A stretch of 7,549 nucleotides of DNA from Nitriliruptoraceae bacterium (GTDB taxonomy: Bacteria; Actinomycetota; Nitriliruptoria; Nitriliruptorales; Nitriliruptoraceae), in NCBI GenBank assembly GCA_007120565.1, contig SKNK01000524.1, positions 1-7,549 on the forward strand, given 5' to 3'. A program made the position numbers and the translations under genes. How positions within the stretch are numbered: position 1 is the first letter of the stretch; each line of letters starts with the position of its first letter. The notes beneath the pieces are model-generated. The model saw only the letters and a program-made list of their open reading frames with translations, was not told the DNA's origin and did not search any database. Below are positions 6,655 to 7,549 of this stretch, one piece after another.

Positions 6655-7499
6655 CAGATCATGCACTGATCGCAGCGGTAGGTGTACACGCCCTTCTTGA
6701 TGCGTGTGCGTACGATCGGCTTGCGGCACCGTGAGCAGGGAAGCCCTTCACGGCCGTACACCCGCAGATGCTCCGCCGCCTCGCCCTCATCGTCGATGGC
6801 CGCCTCGGCCTCGGCATCGTCCAGTGACGATCCAGCGGCCTTCATCGCGATGACGATCACTTCCTGCATCGCCCGGTAGAGGCGGCGGATCTCCTGCGTG
6901 GACAGCTTCGAGGTGGCGTGGTCATGGCGCAGTCCGGCTTCCCACAGGATCTCGTCGCTGTAGACCGGGCCGAGGCCGGCGATCCGGGTCGGGTCCGTCA
7001 GCACGAGCTTCAAGGGACCGTCGGCATCGGCAAGGAAGCGACCGAACTCCATCCACGTCGGGTTGTCGTCTAGCGGATCGAGCGCATCAGGTGAGACGCC
7101 TGCGGCTTCCAGCGCTTCGTCCGTTGGCACGACCCCGGTATGCGCTGTGGGCTCGGTCCCCGCCTCGGAGAGGTGGATGGCGCCACCGATCGTGAACGTC
7201 ACGATGAGGTGGGTGTCCTCACCCGCGTCCTCGTTCGCGGTCTCGCGGTGCAGCGAGCCCTCCTCGCCAGCATCGACGATCCAGGTCAGATCCTCGTCGA
7301 GGTCGAGGAAGATCACGGTGCCGCGGCGACGCGCCGCCTCGACCTTGCGCCCGGCGAGGGCTTTGACGAACTCGGGGCGGTTGCGGTGGAACGGCCGAAC
7401 GACGCTCGGCGTCTCGACGATCACATCCTTGATGCGCTTGCCGACGATCTCTTTCTCGAGATCACGCCGGAGTACCTCGACCTCGGGGAGTTCGAGCAC
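6654..7499 (-). CDS. mutM: Divergent Fpg/MutM-fold protein, probable loss of the classical glycosylase active site
   Basis: By fold and position this is formamidopyrimidine-DNA glycosylase, which normally excises oxidised purines and cuts the abasic site. The 281 residues include the N-terminal LPEVEVLRRDL, a helix-two-turn-helix segment around LKLVLTDPTRIAGLGPVY (163-180) and a C-terminal zinc finger (C255, C258, C276, C279) preceded by VYGREG. Glu3 and Glu6 are kept. However, the nucleophile Pro2 is Leu2, and the residues matching E. coli Lys57, Met74 and Asn169 are Thr61, Glu79 and Pro178. The DPRRFG lesion-reading loop is replaced (about 106-119), and the zinc-finger Arg appears to be Val271. 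The zinc finger is C-x2-C-x17-C-x2-C, one residue longer than E. coli. The GTG at 7499 has GGAAGG eight bases upstream and an in-frame TGA only 18 bases upstream, so no start giving a Pro2 exists. The protein may be inactive, altered in specificity or a DNA-binding derivative. The symbol reflects family and synteny, not proven activity. Confidence 0.85.
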   Translation of the reverse strand: MLELPEVEVLRRDLEKEIVGKRIKDVIVETPSVVRPFHRNRPEFVKALAGRKVEAARRRGTVIFLDLDEDLTWIVDAGEEGSLHRETANEDAGEDTHLIVTFTIGGAIHLSEAGTEPTAHTGVVPTDEALEAAGVSPDALDPLDDNPTWMEFGRFLADADGPLKLVLTDPTRIAGLGPVYSDEILWEAGLRHDHATSKLSTQEIRRLYRAMQEVIVIAMKAAGSSLDDAEAEAAIDDEGEAAEHLRVYGREGLPCSRCRKPIVRTRIKKGVYTYRCDQCMI

Positions 7500-7507
7500 C
7501 GGATCGA

Positions 7508-7513
7508 CCTTCC
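7508..7513 (-). promoter_or_regulatory. Ribosome binding site of the MutM-like gene
   Basis: GGAAGG on the coding strand lies eight bases before the GTG at 7499. With the in-frame TGA at 7515-7517 just upstream, it fixes the start codon. This matters because the start determines which residue takes the place of the catalytic proline. Confidence 0.65.
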
Positions 7514-7549
7514 GTCAGGGTCAGGGGTGGGCGATCTGGGCAGTCGGTC

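Noticed and set aside
7515..7549. Possible 3' end of an upstream gene (for example rnc), from in-frame TGA codons at 7521-7523 and 7515-7517
   Set aside because: Only eight codons are visible before the first stop, with no recognisable residues. In related genomes rnc often precedes mutM, but the sequence here cannot confirm it.

Overview
The window is GC-rich (roughly two thirds G+C by eye). All recognisable genes lie on the minus strand, so the map reads right to left: mutM-like (6654-7499), acyP (6376-6654), a 57-codon coiled-coil ORF (5950-6123), smc (2196-5858), ftsY (968-2167) and the 5' part of ffh (1-860, cut by the window edge). The order mutM-acyP-smc-ftsY-ffh, the GC content, frequent GTG starts and a membrane-anchored FtsY point to Actinomycetota. 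The divergent MutM and the extra small gene make me suspect a deep-branching lineage rather than Streptomyces or Mycobacterium. That placement is inference; I cannot name a species.

Right end: a Fpg/MutM-fold protein is translationally coupled to acylphosphatase through a TGATG stop/start overlap. The Fpg-fold protein keeps the fold's landmarks, including LPEVE, the helix-two-turn-helix segment and four zinc-ligand cysteines. It has replaced nearly every catalytic and lesion-reading residue, including the N-terminal proline. A 252-base gap follows acyP on the coding strand. It contains several GC-rich hairpins and a promoter-like element, then a well-placed ribosome binding site for the small coiled-coil protein. 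A second promoter-like element with the same -10 hexamer lies between that small gene and smc.

Centre: smc encodes a full-length 1220-residue chromosome-structuring ATPase with Walker A, Q-loop, hinge, ABC signature and Walker B all intact. Left end: ftsY (SRP receptor) starts 28 bases after smc, and ffh (SRP GTPase) starts 107 bases after ftsY. Together these two supply the GTPase pair that targets nascent membrane proteins. The right half concerns DNA (a repair-family protein and chromosome segregation), the left half protein targeting. The cluster is a conserved housekeeping neighbourhood rather than a single pathway.

No rRNA, tRNA, CRISPR, insertion sequence, phage gene or attachment site was seen. 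The item most worth a second look is the apparently glycosylase-dead MutM homologue. Next are the small coiled-coil ORF and the hairpin-rich gap in front of it.
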